From CAYGUK01 sp964352985 (GTDB taxonomy: Bacteria; Pseudomonadota; Gammaproteobacteria; JAHCLG01): DNA of 41,889 nt. Numbering within the stretch: the stretch's first letter is position 1; every line of letters begins with the position of its first letter. A model generated the notes under the pieces. That model was given only the letters and a program-made list of their open reading frames with translations. It did no database searches and had not been told where the DNA came from. The DNA lies in assembly GCA_964352985.1 (NCBI GenBank), contig CAYGUK010000025.1, positions 1 to 41,889 of the forward strand, written 5' to 3'. Both the position numbers and the translations under genes were made by a program. Below, piece by piece: positions 7,984-17,500 of this stretch.

Positions 7984-9438
7984 ATGCATAGAAAATCGAT
8001 TCACCAACTTCATCAAGCGCTAATAAAAAAAGAATTTAGCGCCATCGAGTTAACACAATTTTATTTAGAAAGAATTCACAAATGGAATGAAAAGTTAAAT
8101 TGCTTTATTACTATCTGTGAAGAACATGCTTTGCAACAAGCAAAATTAGCCGATGAAAAAATTGCTAAAAATCTTGCGACACCATTAACCGGGATCCCCA
8201 TTGCTCACAAAGATATTTTTTGTACTAAAAATATTAAAACATCATGTGGCTCCAAAATGTTAGATAATTTTATTGCACCTTACGATGCGACATTAATTGA
8301 AAATAGCAATAAAGCCGGCAGCATTACGCTTGGGAAAACGAATATGGATGAATTTGCCATGGGTTCTTCCAACGAAAATAGTTTTTATGGTCCGGTAAAA
8401 AATCCATGGGATTTTAATGCCGTTCCAGGTGGCTCATCGGGTGGTTCTAGTGCCGCCGTTGCAGCGCGATTAGCACCAGCAGCAAGTGCCACAGATACCG
8501 GCGGTTCAATTCGCCAACCGGCAGCATTAACTGGTATTACAGGTCTAAAGCCCACTTATGGTCGCGTATCACGTTATGGTATGGTGGCCTTCGCTTCAAG
8601 TTGTGACCAAGCAGGTCCAATGGCACCAAGTGCTGAAGATATCGCTTATATTATGAATTATTGGGCAGGCCATGATGAAAAAGATTCAACCTCTGTAGAA
8701 CATGCCGTGCCTGATTACACACATTGCTTAACAAACTCAATTAAGGGATTACGCATCGGTTTACCAAAAGAATATTTCGATAAAAGTTTAAATCCTGCAA
8801 TGGGTGAAAAATTAGATGACGTTATTGTGATTCTAAAAAAACTTGGTGCAGAATTTGTTGATATTTCTTTACCTCATAGTCATTTATCCATGTCGTCTTA
8901 TTATATTATTGCACCGGCTGAAGCATCTTCAAATTTAGCTCGTTTTGATGGTGTGCGTTATGGTTATCGTTGCGAAAATCCGAAAGACTTACAAGATTTA
9001 TATACCCGTACGCGTGGCGAAGGTTTTGGTGATGAAGTCAAACGCAGAATTATGATAGGAACTTACGCGTTATCTGCCGGTTATTATGATGCGTTTTATT
9101 TAAAAGCCCAGCAAATTCGTCAATTAATTGCTGAAGATTTTAAAAAGGCATTTACTGAAGTTGATCTAATTTTCGCCCCTACGACAGCGTCGGAAGCATT
9201 CGACTTAGGCAGCAAAAGCAATGATCCAGTTGCCATGTATTTAAGTGATAATTATACGATTGCAGTAAATTTAGCTGGCTTACCAGCCATTTCTTTGCCC
9301 ATGGGTTTTATTAATCAACGCCCTGTTGGCATGCAATTAATCGGTCAACACTTTTGTGAATCCTTACTGTTAAATACAGCACATCAATATCAATTACAAA
9401 GTGATTGGCATCAACAAATTCCACCACAATTTATTTAA
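7984..9438 (+). CDS. gatA: Asp/Glu-tRNA amidotransferase subunit A
   Basis: A 484-aa amidase-signature glutaminase that releases ammonia from glutamine and channels it to GatB. The Ser-cisSer-Lys triad is visible as Lys76 (AHKD), Ser151 (GGSSGGSSA) and Ser175 (DTGGS), with the spacing of characterised GatA proteins. I chose the ATG at 7984, one base after the gatC stop, because it has a GAGGA site six bases upstream. A longer frame from TTG at 7966 would overlap gatC and adds no conserved residues. It is full length and the middle gene of the operon. Confidence 0.97.
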   Translation: MHRKSIHQLHQALIKKEFSAIELTQFYLERIHKWNEKLNCFITICEEHALQQAKLADEKIAKNLATPLTGIPIAHKDIFCTKNIKTSCGSKMLDNFIAPYDATLIENSNKAGSITLGKTNMDEFAMGSSNENSFYGPVKNPWDFNAVPGGSSGGSSAAVAARLAPAASATDTGGSIRQPAALTGITGLKPTYGRVSRYGMVAFASSCDQAGPMAPSAEDIAYIMNYWAGHDEKDSTSVEHAVPDYTHCLTNSIKGLRIGLPKEYFDKSLNPAMGEKLDDVIVILKKLGAEFVDISLPHSHLSMSSYYIIAPAEASSNLARFDGVRYGYRCENPKDLQDLYTRTRGEGFGDEVKRRIMIGTYALSAGYYDAFYLKAQQIRQLIAEDFKKAFTEVDLIFAPTTASEAFDLGSKSNDPVAMYLSDNYTIAVNLAGLPAISLPMGFINQRPVGMQLIGQHFCESLLLNTAHQYQLQSDWHQQIPPQFI

Positions 9439-9450
9439 GGCGACAACAAA

Positions 9451-10887
9451 ATGGAATGGGAAGCAGTTATCGGTTTAGAAATTCATGTGCAATTAGCAAC
9501 ACAATCAAAATTATTTTCTGGTAGTAGTGTCGCCTATGGCGCAACGCCAAATTCACAAGTGAGTTACATTGATATGGGTTTACCTGGTGTTTTACCCGTT
9601 TTAAATAGTGAAGTGCTGAACATGGCTATTCAATTTGGTCTTGCTGTTAACGCACAAATCTCGAAACGATCTATTTTTGCTAGAAAAAATTATTTTTATC
9701 CTGACTTACCCAAAGGCTATCAAATTTCTCAATATGAATTTCCGATTGTTTATAATGGTCATTTAACGATTGAGCATGAAGGTAAAGAAAAAACCATAGG
9801 CATTACCCGCGCTCATTTAGAAGAGGATGCAGGAAAATCAGTTCACGATGCTATTTATGGTAAAACCGGCATCGACTTAAATCGTGCGGGCACACCACTT
9901 ATCGAAATTGTTTCGGAACCCGATATGCGAAGTGCTGCAGAAGCGATTCTTTACATGAAAAAAATTCATTCTATTGTTCGCTGTCTTGGTATTAGTGACG
10001 GCAACATGCAAGAAGGTTCTTTTCGTTGTGATGCTAATGTTTCAGTTCGACCAAAAGGTGAAACAACATTAGGAACACGCGCTGAAATTAAAAATGTGAA
10101 TTCATTTCGTTTCGTCGAAAAAGCCATTAATCATGAGATCGAACGCCAAATAGATTTAATCGAAAATGGTGGTCAAGTTGTGCAAGAAACTCGTTTATAT
10201 AACGCCAATAAAAATGAAACGCGTGCCATGCGTGGTAAAGAAGAGGCTAATGACTATCGCTATTTTCCCGATCCTGATTTATTACCCGTGGTCGTCACTG
10301 ATGAATTAATTAATCAAATCAAATCGAATTTACGTGAATTACCTGATGCAAAATTACAACGTTTCATTAATGATTATGAATTAAAATCTGATGATGCAAA
10401 ACAATTAGTCGATAATATCGACCTAGCCATTTTCTTTGAGGACGTTTTATCACATGAAAACCTTTCACCAAACTTAGTAGCCAATTGGATCCTCGGGGAA
10501 TTTTTAAGTTTACTCAATAAACATGATTGTGATATTACTACTTCAAACATTACGCCAAAATCATTTAGTCAATTATTACTTCGTATAACCGATAACACAA
10601 TTTCAGGCAAAATCGCTAAAAAAATATTATCAACGATGTGGTTAGAAGGTGGCGAAACTGATGACATTATTCAACAACAAGGATTACAACAAGTCAGTGA
10701 TAGTGGTGCGCTAGAAAAAATTATCGATGACATTATTCAAGCTAATCCTCAACAAGTTGAACAATATTTATCTGGTAAAGATAAAGTGTTTGGTTTTTTT
10801 GTTGGGCAAGTGATGAAACAAACTCAAGGCAAAGCAAATCCGCAGCAAGTGAATGATTTATTAAAAGCAAAACTCGTTCTAAATTAA
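9451..10887 (+). CDS. gatB: Asp/Glu-tRNA amidotransferase subunit B
   Basis: A 478-aa kinase-like subunit that phosphorylates the tRNA-bound Asp/Glu and adds ammonia. Family blocks are EAVIGLEIHVQL at the N-terminus, the FARKNYFYPDLPKGYQISQ segment, RAHLEEDAGKS, LNRAGTPLIEIVSEPD, and YRYFPDPDLLPV. The helical GatB/YqeY tail that contacts tRNA occupies about 330-478. It ends the operon 12 bases after gatA, with AAGG before the ATG. No clear terminator follows; the next 320 bases are AT-rich and lead to a convergent gene. Confidence 0.97.
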   Translation: MEWEAVIGLEIHVQLATQSKLFSGSSVAYGATPNSQVSYIDMGLPGVLPVLNSEVLNMAIQFGLAVNAQISKRSIFARKNYFYPDLPKGYQISQYEFPIVYNGHLTIEHEGKEKTIGITRAHLEEDAGKSVHDAIYGKTGIDLNRAGTPLIEIVSEPDMRSAAEAILYMKKIHSIVRCLGISDGNMQEGSFRCDANVSVRPKGETTLGTRAEIKNVNSFRFVEKAINHEIERQIDLIENGGQVVQETRLYNANKNETRAMRGKEEANDYRYFPDPDLLPVVVTDELINQIKSNLRELPDAKLQRFINDYELKSDDAKQLVDNIDLAIFFEDVLSHENLSPNLVANWILGEFLSLLNKHDCDITTSNITPKSFSQLLLRITDNTISGKIAKKILSTMWLEGGETDDIIQQQGLQQVSDSGALEKIIDDIIQANPQQVEQYLSGKDKVFGFFVGQVMKQTQGKANPQQVNDLLKAKLVLN

Positions 10888-11211
10888 AATTAATTAGTAA
10901 TACAAAAAATATTGAACGAATGATATTCCTAATATCTCTTTAAAGTTACACGTTTAAATTTTCGTGAATTTACTTTGGTAATATATATTATTTTATTTTA
11001 TCCAGATTAGGATATGCTATTTACAAGACAAAATTTAATTTAATATTTTAGAGTGAAAAATAAAAATAAAATTAATAACCATTTTTATTTTCAATGTGTC
11101 ATTTTTTTAACATAGAAGAGCTAATAATCTAGAATAAATTAAAAGCGTGGGATGCGGTTTATTATTTTGTTAAATATTGATGAGTATGAATAAATTTTAT
11201 TTCATCGACGA
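10888..11211. other. AT-rich gap between gatB and a convergent unknown gene
   Basis: There are no convincing genes. An 11-bp inverted repeat made only of A/T (11057-11067 with 11081-11091, loop 13) is present and could form a weak bidirectional end for the two converging transcripts. Composition alone makes such repeats frequent here, so I give it little weight. Confidence 0.4.
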
Positions 11212-11880
11212 CTACCTACGTCCTGCTCTAGGAGTAGATACAGCTGAATCAGCCGTTAGCGTAGGATGAATACCAGCTAAATCGGTGGTTGTTGTTGCCT
11301 GCTGTTCAGCTCTAGACGTATCACCAGCAATTAAACGATGTTCTGGCGAAACTTCTTTACAGAGTGATTGCCCATAGACATTGCCTTTACCTAATAAATT
11401 CTCTAGAAACTTATTAAGAAATGCCTCATTTTCTTTTGGTGGAATTTTAAATGTGATAACCATACATCCTGGACTGGTACGAGTGACGGTAATCCCATCT
11501 TGTGCCATTTGAGCTAATACATCATTTCGAAAATCTGGTTTATCAACCTTACTTAAAAAATCCTCATTAGAACTAGAATCTGTTAATTTATATTTTTGTC
11601 TTAAATCTGCCGCCCTTTTACCTTGATGAAACTTAATAAAATCACAAATCAACGAGTTTTCAACTTGTTCCAAAGTTGTACCTGGTTGTAGCACAAAATT
11701 CTTAGTTGCTTTTCCAGTTGGTGATAATGCTAAATGATCAACAGATGGTGGAGGCGTGTTTATTTTCTTAGTTTCTCTTTTAGAACCAAGCATAGATGTT
11801 CTAGCACAATGTAGCTTTTCTTGTTCAAATTTTCTTTTTCGTTCTTCTTCTAACATCTGTGTAATTTGATGTGACGACAT
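11212..11880 (-). CDS. Unrecognised 222-aa protein
   Basis: I do not recognise this protein. The N-terminus is a charged, helix-prone stretch (EEERKRKFEQEK). A central region (about 72-180) looks globular, with LRQKYKLTDSSSNEDFLSKV and a beta-like GITVTRTSPGCMVITFKI segment. The last 30 residues are low complexity, rich in Thr, Ser and Ala (ATTTTDLAG, TADSAVSTPRAGRR). There is no signal peptide or membrane segment. The start is well supported by GGAGAG just before the ATG. It is a single gene with large flanking gaps containing inverted repeats. Polar low-complexity tails are common in secreted effectors of intracellular bacteria, but nothing here proves that role. Confidence 0.7.
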   Translation of the reverse strand: MSSHQITQMLEEERKRKFEQEKLHCARTSMLGSKRETKKINTPPPSVDHLALSPTGKATKNFVLQPGTTLEQVENSLICDFIKFHQGKRAADLRQKYKLTDSSSNEDFLSKVDKPDFRNDVLAQMAQDGITVTRTSPGCMVITFKIPPKENEAFLNKFLENLLGKGNVYGQSLCKEVSPEHRLIAGDTSRAEQQATTTTDLAGIHPTLTADSAVSTPRAGRR

Positions 11881-12315
11881 ATTTTCTCTCCAAATAACTG
11901 TAAATCGTTAATTTACCAATCCGTCTGGTTAGATAGTCGTCCACGAGTTGCGATTAAAATGCGACAATTAATTAACTCGCATTTGTTATATCATACTATG
12001 TCTCATTAAAATATATACCTGTGATTAGTACGTTTATTGACCTATAAATAAAAATACTTATTCTAAGTACTTCATATTGAGCAAACAATTCTTTTGCGAG
12101 ATTTCACTCATATTGAATAGCTAATCTCGCAAGACACGCTTGGCTCATCTGCCTTAACATGTGCGCGTAAAAAGCGGATTATTATTATATACATAGTTAA
12201 GTGACTATTATTAAAACACTATATATTGAGATTGTTAAAAAAAGAGTACAAAAAATTAACACTCATCATGGGCTTCTCTTAGCAAGCCACAGTAACAAGG
12301 ATGTAACGAATTAAA
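11881..12315. repeat. Divergent regulatory gap with two inverted repeats
   Basis: This 435-bp gap separates the 222-aa gene (minus) and the MFS gene (plus). It holds a perfect 8-bp inverted repeat AAATGCGA / TCGCATTT (11957-11964, 11977-11984) and a perfect 10-bp one TTGCGAGATT / AATCTCGCAA (12094-12103, 12123-12132, loop 19). The sequence TCATATTGA occurs at 12072-12080 and again inside that loop. GGCTT / AAGCC forms a small hairpin near 12270-12287. Neither main repeat has a T-run, so operator-like sites or RNA stems are more likely than terminators. Confidence 0.5.
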
Positions 12316-13662
12316 ATGGAATCACCAAGCACCAATAACAGGATGACCCTCTTATGGTTCATGTGGGTCTGGGCGGCAATATTCTATTATTACGAATGTT
12401 TATTACAAGTTTCACCCAGTGTGATGACATCGAACTTGATGCAGGCATTCTCAATCCACGCGGAGGGTTTGGGTTATCTATCTGCTATTTATTTTTATGC
12501 TTATGCTAGCATGCAAATCCCCGTCGGGATGTTACTCGATCGTTTTGGTCCACGAAAATTATTATCAGTCGCAGCTATTACATGTGGTTTAGGCGCAGTT
12601 ATTTTTAGTCAGTCACACTTACTCTTCTTTGCAGGGTTGGGACGTTTATTAATCGGATTGGGATCAGCCTTTGCCGCCATTGGTTGCTTAAAAATCGCCG
12701 CAATTTGGTTTTCCGTTGATCGCTTTGCTTGGCTTGCAGGCTTAACCGTGATGTTAGGCATGTTAGGCGCTACAACTGGACAAGCCCCATTAGCTTATTT
12801 AGTTAACAACATTGGTTGGCGTAGCACACTATTAAGCTTGGGTGTTGCTGGGTTATTTCTAGGACTTGCACTATTTTCTTTTATTAAAGACGGTGAAAAA
12901 AATCAACGTCAAGAACAACAACATTTATCTAAAGATTTCATCAACAATTTAAAAGCTGTTATAAAAAATCGGAAGATCCGCGTAGCCACGTGTTATTGCG
13001 GTTTAGTTTTTGCTCCCATGCCTGCACTGGCAGCGCTTTGGGGCGTCCCTTTTTTAACAAGTAGTTGTCATTATAGTAAAGAAATTGCAGCAGGCTTAGT
13101 CTCGTTAGTTTATGTGGGTTGTGCCATTGGCAGTCCAATGTGGAGTGCGCTGTCTAATCATATGGGTAAACGTCGTTTACCGTTGATGTTGGGTGCAGTT
13201 GGCGCATTTATTACATCAACTTTAATCGTTATTTTTCCAACTTCTAGCACTCTCTTTCTCAGTATCAATTTATTTTTGTTTGGTTTATTTTGTTCAAGCT
13301 TTTTATTAGTTTTTGCAATGGTGAGAGAAATAAGCCCTAATAAAAATACTGCCACGGCGTTAGGATTTACCAACATGTCCACCATGCTAGGCACTGCCAT
13401 CTTGCAAGCTGTCATTGGTAAAATTCTAGATATCTTTTGGCATGGTGGTCTTGAACATGGTGTTAGAATTTATAGCGCGCATAATTATCAGCTCGCATTA
13501 ATCATTGTACCCTTATGTTTTGCTATTTCATTTTGTCTTCTGCCTTTTATGTGTGAAACGAATTGCCAACGCTCAGTCGATGAGTCTGAGCAAAATCAAA
13601 GACTTAAAAAACTATTGCAGACTCAGAGGGTAACACTGGTGTCGAAGCTCAACTTTCAGTAA
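12316..13662 (+). CDS. Major facilitator superfamily transporter
   Basis: A 448-aa inner-membrane protein with about twelve hydrophobic segments. MFS motif A is clear between helices 2 and 3 as GMLLDRFGPRKLL (about 72-84). The N-terminal ECLLQVSPSVM segment resembles a group of MFS transporters seen in Legionella and Coxiella relatives, some of which move amino acids or small organic acids; the substrate is not predictable here. The central cytoplasmic loop is about 193-215 and the C-terminus is polar. The ribosome binding site is odd: AAGG lies 15 bases before the ATG and abuts an in-frame ATG-TAA pair at 12301-12306. The second Met (12343) is an alternative start. It ends 40 bases before miaB, with no terminator seen. 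Confidence 0.9.
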   Translation: MESPSTNNRMTLLWFMWVWAAIFYYYECLLQVSPSVMTSNLMQAFSIHAEGLGYLSAIYFYAYASMQIPVGMLLDRFGPRKLLSVAAITCGLGAVIFSQSHLLFFAGLGRLLIGLGSAFAAIGCLKIAAIWFSVDRFAWLAGLTVMLGMLGATTGQAPLAYLVNNIGWRSTLLSLGVAGLFLGLALFSFIKDGEKNQRQEQQHLSKDFINNLKAVIKNRKIRVATCYCGLVFAPMPALAALWGVPFLTSSCHYSKEIAAGLVSLVYVGCAIGSPMWSALSNHMGKRRLPLMLGAVGAFITSTLIVIFPTSSTLFLSINLFLFGLFCSSFLLVFAMVREISPNKNTATALGFTNMSTMLGTAILQAVIGKILDIFWHGGLEHGVRIYSAHNYQLALIIVPLCFAISFCLLPFMCETNCQRSVDESEQNQRLKKLLQTQRVTLVSKLNFQ

Positions 13663-13702
13663 AATAACCCACTTTTTATAACGACACCTATTATTAAACA
13701 TC

Positions 13703-15037
13703 ATGCAAAAACTATATATTAAAACCCAGGGCTGCCAAATGAATGAATATGATTCATCTAAAATGGCAGATGTCTTAAAAAAAGATTTCGCTGTTGAAGT
13801 AACACAACAAGCAGAATCTGCCGACATATTAATTTTAAACACTTGTTCTATTCGTGAAAAAGCACAAGAAAAAGTTTTTTCTGAATTAGGCCGTTGGCGT
13901 TTACTCAAACAAAAAAACCCTAACTTAATAATAGGTGTTGGTGGATGTGTTGCATCTCAAGAAGGTGAGCAAATAATTAAACGCGCACCTTATGTCGATC
14001 TTGTGTTTGGGCCACAAACCCTACATCGCTTACCCGCCATGATTAAAGAATTAAAACAAAAACATCATTCTGTCGTCGATATTTCGTTTCCTGAAATTGA
14101 AAAATTCGATCACTTACCTAAACCCCGTGCTGAAGGTCCCTCTGCTTTTGTTTCGATTATGGAAGGTTGTAGCAAATATTGCAGTTATTGTGTGGTTCCC
14201 TATACCCGAGGCGAAGAAATATCACGCCCCTTAGATGATGTGATCACTGAAGTAGTGCAATTAAGCGAACAAGGCGTTAGAGAAATTAATTTTCTGGGTC
14301 AAAATGTCAATGATTATCGCGGACAAACTCACGAAAATACCATCGCAACGCTCGCCACTTTAATTAAATACACTGCGGCAATCGATGGTATCGATAGGAT
14401 CCGTTACACCACATCTCACCCTGTTGCTTTTTCAGATGAATTGATTTCAGCTTATAAAGAAGTACCCGAACTTGCAAATCATTTACACTTACCGGTCCAA
14501 AGTGGATCAGATAGAATTTTAGCGTTAATGAAACGAGGCTATACCGTTTTAGAATATAAATCTCGCATTCGTAAATTACGTCAAGTTCGACCGGATATTA
14601 GTTTATCCACTGATATCATCGTTGGCTTCCCTGGTGAAACGGACAATGATTTTAATCAAACGATGTCTTTGGTTGAAGAAATTGGCTTTGATCATTCATT
14701 TAGTTTTATTTATAGCAGAAGACCTGGCACCCCAGCGGCTGATCTAGAAGATACTACGCCTATGTCAGTTAAAAAAGAAAGACTCAATCAACTACAAGCA
14801 TTACTCACTAAACAAGAAAGAGCCATTAGTGATTCAATGGTTGGCTCCATTCAATCCGTATTAGTAACCGGTTTTTCCAAGCGAAATAATGAAGAATTAT
14901 CTGCTCGCACAGAAAATAATCGAATCGTCAATTTTCCTGGCATGCCAAGATTAGTGGGGCAATTTGTCGACGTGGAAATTACCGAAGCCTTTGCCAATTC
15001 ATTAAGAGGTGAAATAAAAACTTTTGAATTAGCTTAA
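13703..15037 (+). CDS. miaB: tRNA-2-methylthio-N6-isopentenyladenosine synthase MiaB
   Basis: A 444-aa radical-SAM methylthiotransferase that adds the 2-methylthio group to i6A37 of tRNAs reading UNN codons. The N-terminal MTTase domain has the three cluster cysteines Cys11 (GCQMN), Cys48 (NTCSIR) and Cys82 (GGCVA). The radical-SAM CxxxCxxC is Cys156, Cys160 and Cys163 (CSKYCSYC), and a C-terminal TRAM domain spans about 375-442. Length and spacing match E. coli MiaB. It precedes ybeZ-ybeY-ybeX as in other gammaproteobacteria, but the following gene has a good promoter of its own. Confidence 0.98.
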   Translation: MQKLYIKTQGCQMNEYDSSKMADVLKKDFAVEVTQQAESADILILNTCSIREKAQEKVFSELGRWRLLKQKNPNLIIGVGGCVASQEGEQIIKRAPYVDLVFGPQTLHRLPAMIKELKQKHHSVVDISFPEIEKFDHLPKPRAEGPSAFVSIMEGCSKYCSYCVVPYTRGEEISRPLDDVITEVVQLSEQGVREINFLGQNVNDYRGQTHENTIATLATLIKYTAAIDGIDRIRYTTSHPVAFSDELISAYKEVPELANHLHLPVQSGSDRILALMKRGYTVLEYKSRIRKLRQVRPDISLSTDIIVGFPGETDNDFNQTMSLVEEIGFDHSFSFIYSRRPGTPAADLEDTTPMSVKKERLNQLQALLTKQERAISDSMVGSIQSVLVTGFSKRNNEELSARTENNRIVNFPGMPRLVGQFVDVEITEAFANSLRGEIKTFELA

Positions 15038-15087
15038 TGAAAAACGTCTCATTAAAATACAATGAGTTATCAAAATAAATAATGCAA

Positions 15088-15116
15088 TTTACCTTAAGCT
15101 GATCTATTCTTATAAT
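15088..15116 (+). promoter_or_regulatory. Putative sigma-70 promoter for ybeZ-ybeY-ybeX
   Basis: A perfect -10 TATAAT (15111-15116) lies 17 bp after TTTACC (15088-15093, four of six matches), about 33 bp before the ybeZ start. It suggests that ybeZYX can be transcribed independently of miaB. Confidence 0.6.
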
Positions 15117-15148
15117 ATACCGAGAGTAGTTTGGAGTAACGCTAAAAC

Positions 15149-16120
15149 TTGAATACATTAATGCAGTCGAAAAATGTCAGTCTCACCCCGACGGACAATA
15201 AACGATTAGCCGAATTGTGTGGCCAGTGTGATGAACATCTTCGCCAACTCGAGCGTCAACTCGGCGTTAAAATTAACAATCGTGGTAACCTTTTCCAAAT
15301 AACCGGTAATCCACACTCCGTTCAAAAAGCAAGCGATATTCTGGTTAAGTTATACAATGAAACCGCACTAGAACCAAACCTTACCCCTGCTAAAATTCAT
15401 TTAATCATTCAAGAATTTAAAGGTGATAAAATTGATTTAGTAAAACATCCAGAAGAAATTGCTATCCCAACTAAAAAAGGTTTAATTAAAGCTCGAAGTA
15501 AAAACCAACATATTTATTTAAAAAATATTTATTCCCATGATTTAAATTTTGCTATAGGTCCAGCAGGTACTGGTAAAACATATTTAGCCGTTGCCTGTGC
15601 GATTGATGCCTTAGAAAAAGATTTAGTACGCCGCTTAATTTTAGTTCGTCCCGCCGTCGAAGCCGGAGAACATCTTGGTTTTTTACCAGGGGATTTAGCG
15701 CAAAAAGTCGATCCCTACTTAAGACCATTATACGATGCGTTATATGATATGTTGGGACTTGAAAAAGTCACGAAATTGCTTGAACGAAACATCATTGAAA
15801 TTGCGCCACTTGCTTATATGCGTGGTAGAACATTAAATGATTCTTTTATTATTTTAGATGAAAGCCAAAATACTACTAAAGAACAAATGAAAATGTTTTT
15901 AACTCGTATTGGATTTGGCTCTAAAGCAATTATTACAGGTGATATTAGTCAAATTGATTTACCTAAAGGCGTGCAATCAGGTATGAAACATGCCATTTTA
16001 GTCTTAGAAAAAATCAGTGGAATTAGTTTTACACATTTTGATGCCCAAGACGTTGTTCGACATCCTTTAGTAAGAGATATCATCACTGCCTATGAAAAGC
16101 ATGAGAAACAAGGTGATTGA
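15149..16120 (+). CDS. ybeZ: PhoH-like ATPase YbeZ
   Basis: A 323-aa PhoH-family P-loop NTPase that partners YbeY in rRNA maturation and ribosome quality control. Features include an N-terminal KH-like region (about 35-70), Walker A GPAGTGKT (about 136-143), the RPAVEAGEHLGFLPGD block, Walker B FIILDESQNTT, and ITGDISQIDLP. It closely resembles E. coli YbeZ but lacks the charged C-terminal extension. The start is a TTG at 15149 preceded by GGAG (15133-15136, spacing 12); an ATG four codons later has no better site. The stop TGA shares its last base with the ybeY ATG. Confidence 0.96.
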   Translation: MNTLMQSKNVSLTPTDNKRLAELCGQCDEHLRQLERQLGVKINNRGNLFQITGNPHSVQKASDILVKLYNETALEPNLTPAKIHLIIQEFKGDKIDLVKHPEEIAIPTKKGLIKARSKNQHIYLKNIYSHDLNFAIGPAGTGKTYLAVACAIDALEKDLVRRLILVRPAVEAGEHLGFLPGDLAQKVDPYLRPLYDALYDMLGLEKVTKLLERNIIEIAPLAYMRGRTLNDSFIILDESQNTTKEQMKMFLTRIGFGSKAIITGDISQIDLPKGVQSGMKHAILVLEKISGISFTHFDAQDVVRHPLVRDIITAYEKHEKQGD

Positions 16121-16578
16121 TGGGCATAATTGTTGAAATACAAAACGCAACTGATATCACCAACATTCCTAGTCAACAACAATTTCAACTCTGGCTAACC
16201 AAGGCATTAAGTCATCTGCCAAATGAAAATGAAGTTTGTATCAGAATTGTTGATAAACATGAAATCACAGAATTAAATGCGCATTATCGTCAAAAATCTA
16301 AACCCACAAACATTTTATCTTTTCCTCAAGAATTACCTGACTCCTTAACACTCGATATTACCCCATTAGGTGATATGATTATTTGCGCGGAAGTAGTACA
16401 ACAGGAAGCTAAAAAACAAGGTAAACCAGAAATTGCCCATTGGGCACATTTAACCATTCACGGTGCCTTGCATTTAATTGGTCATGATCATATGAAAAAA
16501 GAAGAAGCCGCCATCATGGAACAATTAGAAATTAATACGTTACAAGAATTAGGTTATGCAAACCCTTATGGAGAATAG
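16120..16578 (+). CDS. ybeY: Endoribonuclease YbeY
   Basis: A 152-aa zinc-dependent RNase needed for 16S rRNA 3'-end maturation and ribosome quality control. The metal site is the family motif, here HGALHLIGHDH with His114, His118 and His124; the usual Tyr of GYDH is His122. The upstream NILSFPQE segment is also conserved. I start it at the ATG at 16120, which overlaps the ybeZ stop by one base (TGATG); the TTG three bases earlier is less likely. It sits between ybeZ and ybeX, as is usual. Confidence 0.96.
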   Translation: MGIIVEIQNATDITNIPSQQQFQLWLTKALSHLPNENEVCIRIVDKHEITELNAHYRQKSKPTNILSFPQELPDSLTLDITPLGDMIICAEVVQQEAKKQGKPEIAHWAHLTIHGALHLIGHDHMKKEEAAIMEQLEINTLQELGYANPYGE

Positions 16579-16586
16579 TAGTTAAG

Positions 16587-17432
16587 ATGAAAGATGACAC
16601 CATTGAGAAACCTCAAGATAAATCTTGGTTAGTTAAATTAAGTCAAATTCTGTTACGCGAACCACAAGATCGTGAACAATTAGTCACTTTACTTAGAGAT
16701 GCAGAACAACGTAATTTACTTGATGCTGAAAGTCTCGGCATGATTGAAGGTGTATTTCAAATTTCAGAAATGCAAGTGCGAGATATTATGATCCCTCGCA
16801 CGCAAATGGTCACCATTAACGAAAACGATTCCGCTCAAACTATTATTCCAAGTGTGATTGATTCAACCCATTCTCGATTTCCGGTCATTGGCGATAATCG
16901 TGATGAAGTAATTGGTATCTTACTCGCGAAAGATCTATTAAAATTTGCTTTTCGTACCGAAGAAAGTGAATTTAATATTCATGAAATAATTCGTCCTACG
17001 ATTTATATTCCAGAAAGTAAAAGACTTGATATGTTATTGTCTGAATTTAGACAAACAAAAAATCACATGGCGATTGTTGTCGATGAATATGGTGGCGTAT
17101 CAGGTTGTGTCACGCTGGAAGATATTCTAGAACAAATCGTCGGGGAAATTGAAGATGAATTTGATGTCGATGATGATGCTTATATCAAACAACATAATAA
17201 CCATTATGTGATCAAAGCACTTACCCCTATCGAAGATTTTAATGAATTTTTTACCACTGATTTTAGTGATGATGAATTTGATACTATCGGTGGTTTGGTG
17301 ATCCATGCCTTTGGGCATTTACCCCAGCGCGGTGAAAAAACAGCAATTGATAAGTATGTGTTCGAAGTCATCAATGCCAATAAACGACGTATTAAACTAT
17401 TAAAAATGACTATTGAAGAAATGGTATCTTAA
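16587..17432 (+). CDS. ybeX: CBS-domain protein YbeX (CorC family)
   Basis: A 281-aa cytoplasmic protein with two CBS domains (about 65-180), starting at VRDIMIPRTQMVTI, and a C-terminal CorC/HlyC domain (about 195-281) with FDTIGGLVIHAFGHLPQRGE. The family is linked to Mg/Co efflux and, through its neighbours YbeZ/YbeY, to ribosome metabolism. The central VDEYGGVSGCVTLEDILEQ segment is diagnostic. It ends the ybeZYX unit. In many relatives lnt follows directly; here the next gene is corA on the other strand and lnt lies 3 kb away. Confidence 0.95.
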   Translation: MKDDTIEKPQDKSWLVKLSQILLREPQDREQLVTLLRDAEQRNLLDAESLGMIEGVFQISEMQVRDIMIPRTQMVTINENDSAQTIIPSVIDSTHSRFPVIGDNRDEVIGILLAKDLLKFAFRTEESEFNIHEIIRPTIYIPESKRLDMLLSEFRQTKNHMAIVVDEYGGVSGCVTLEDILEQIVGEIEDEFDVDDDAYIKQHNNHYVIKALTPIEDFNEFFTTDFSDDEFDTIGGLVIHAFGHLPQRGEKTAIDKYVFEVINANKRRIKLLKMTIEEMVS

Positions 17433-17500
17433 TATATGCAATTGTCTTTTTAGGGTTTCAGTTAGCTTATGGTTAATTTAATTTGAGTCTATCGCTCTCA

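Noticed and set aside
11051..11092. Terminator after gatB
   Set aside because: The 11-bp stem is only A/T, weak, and not followed by a T-run; it is no better than expected in such sequence.
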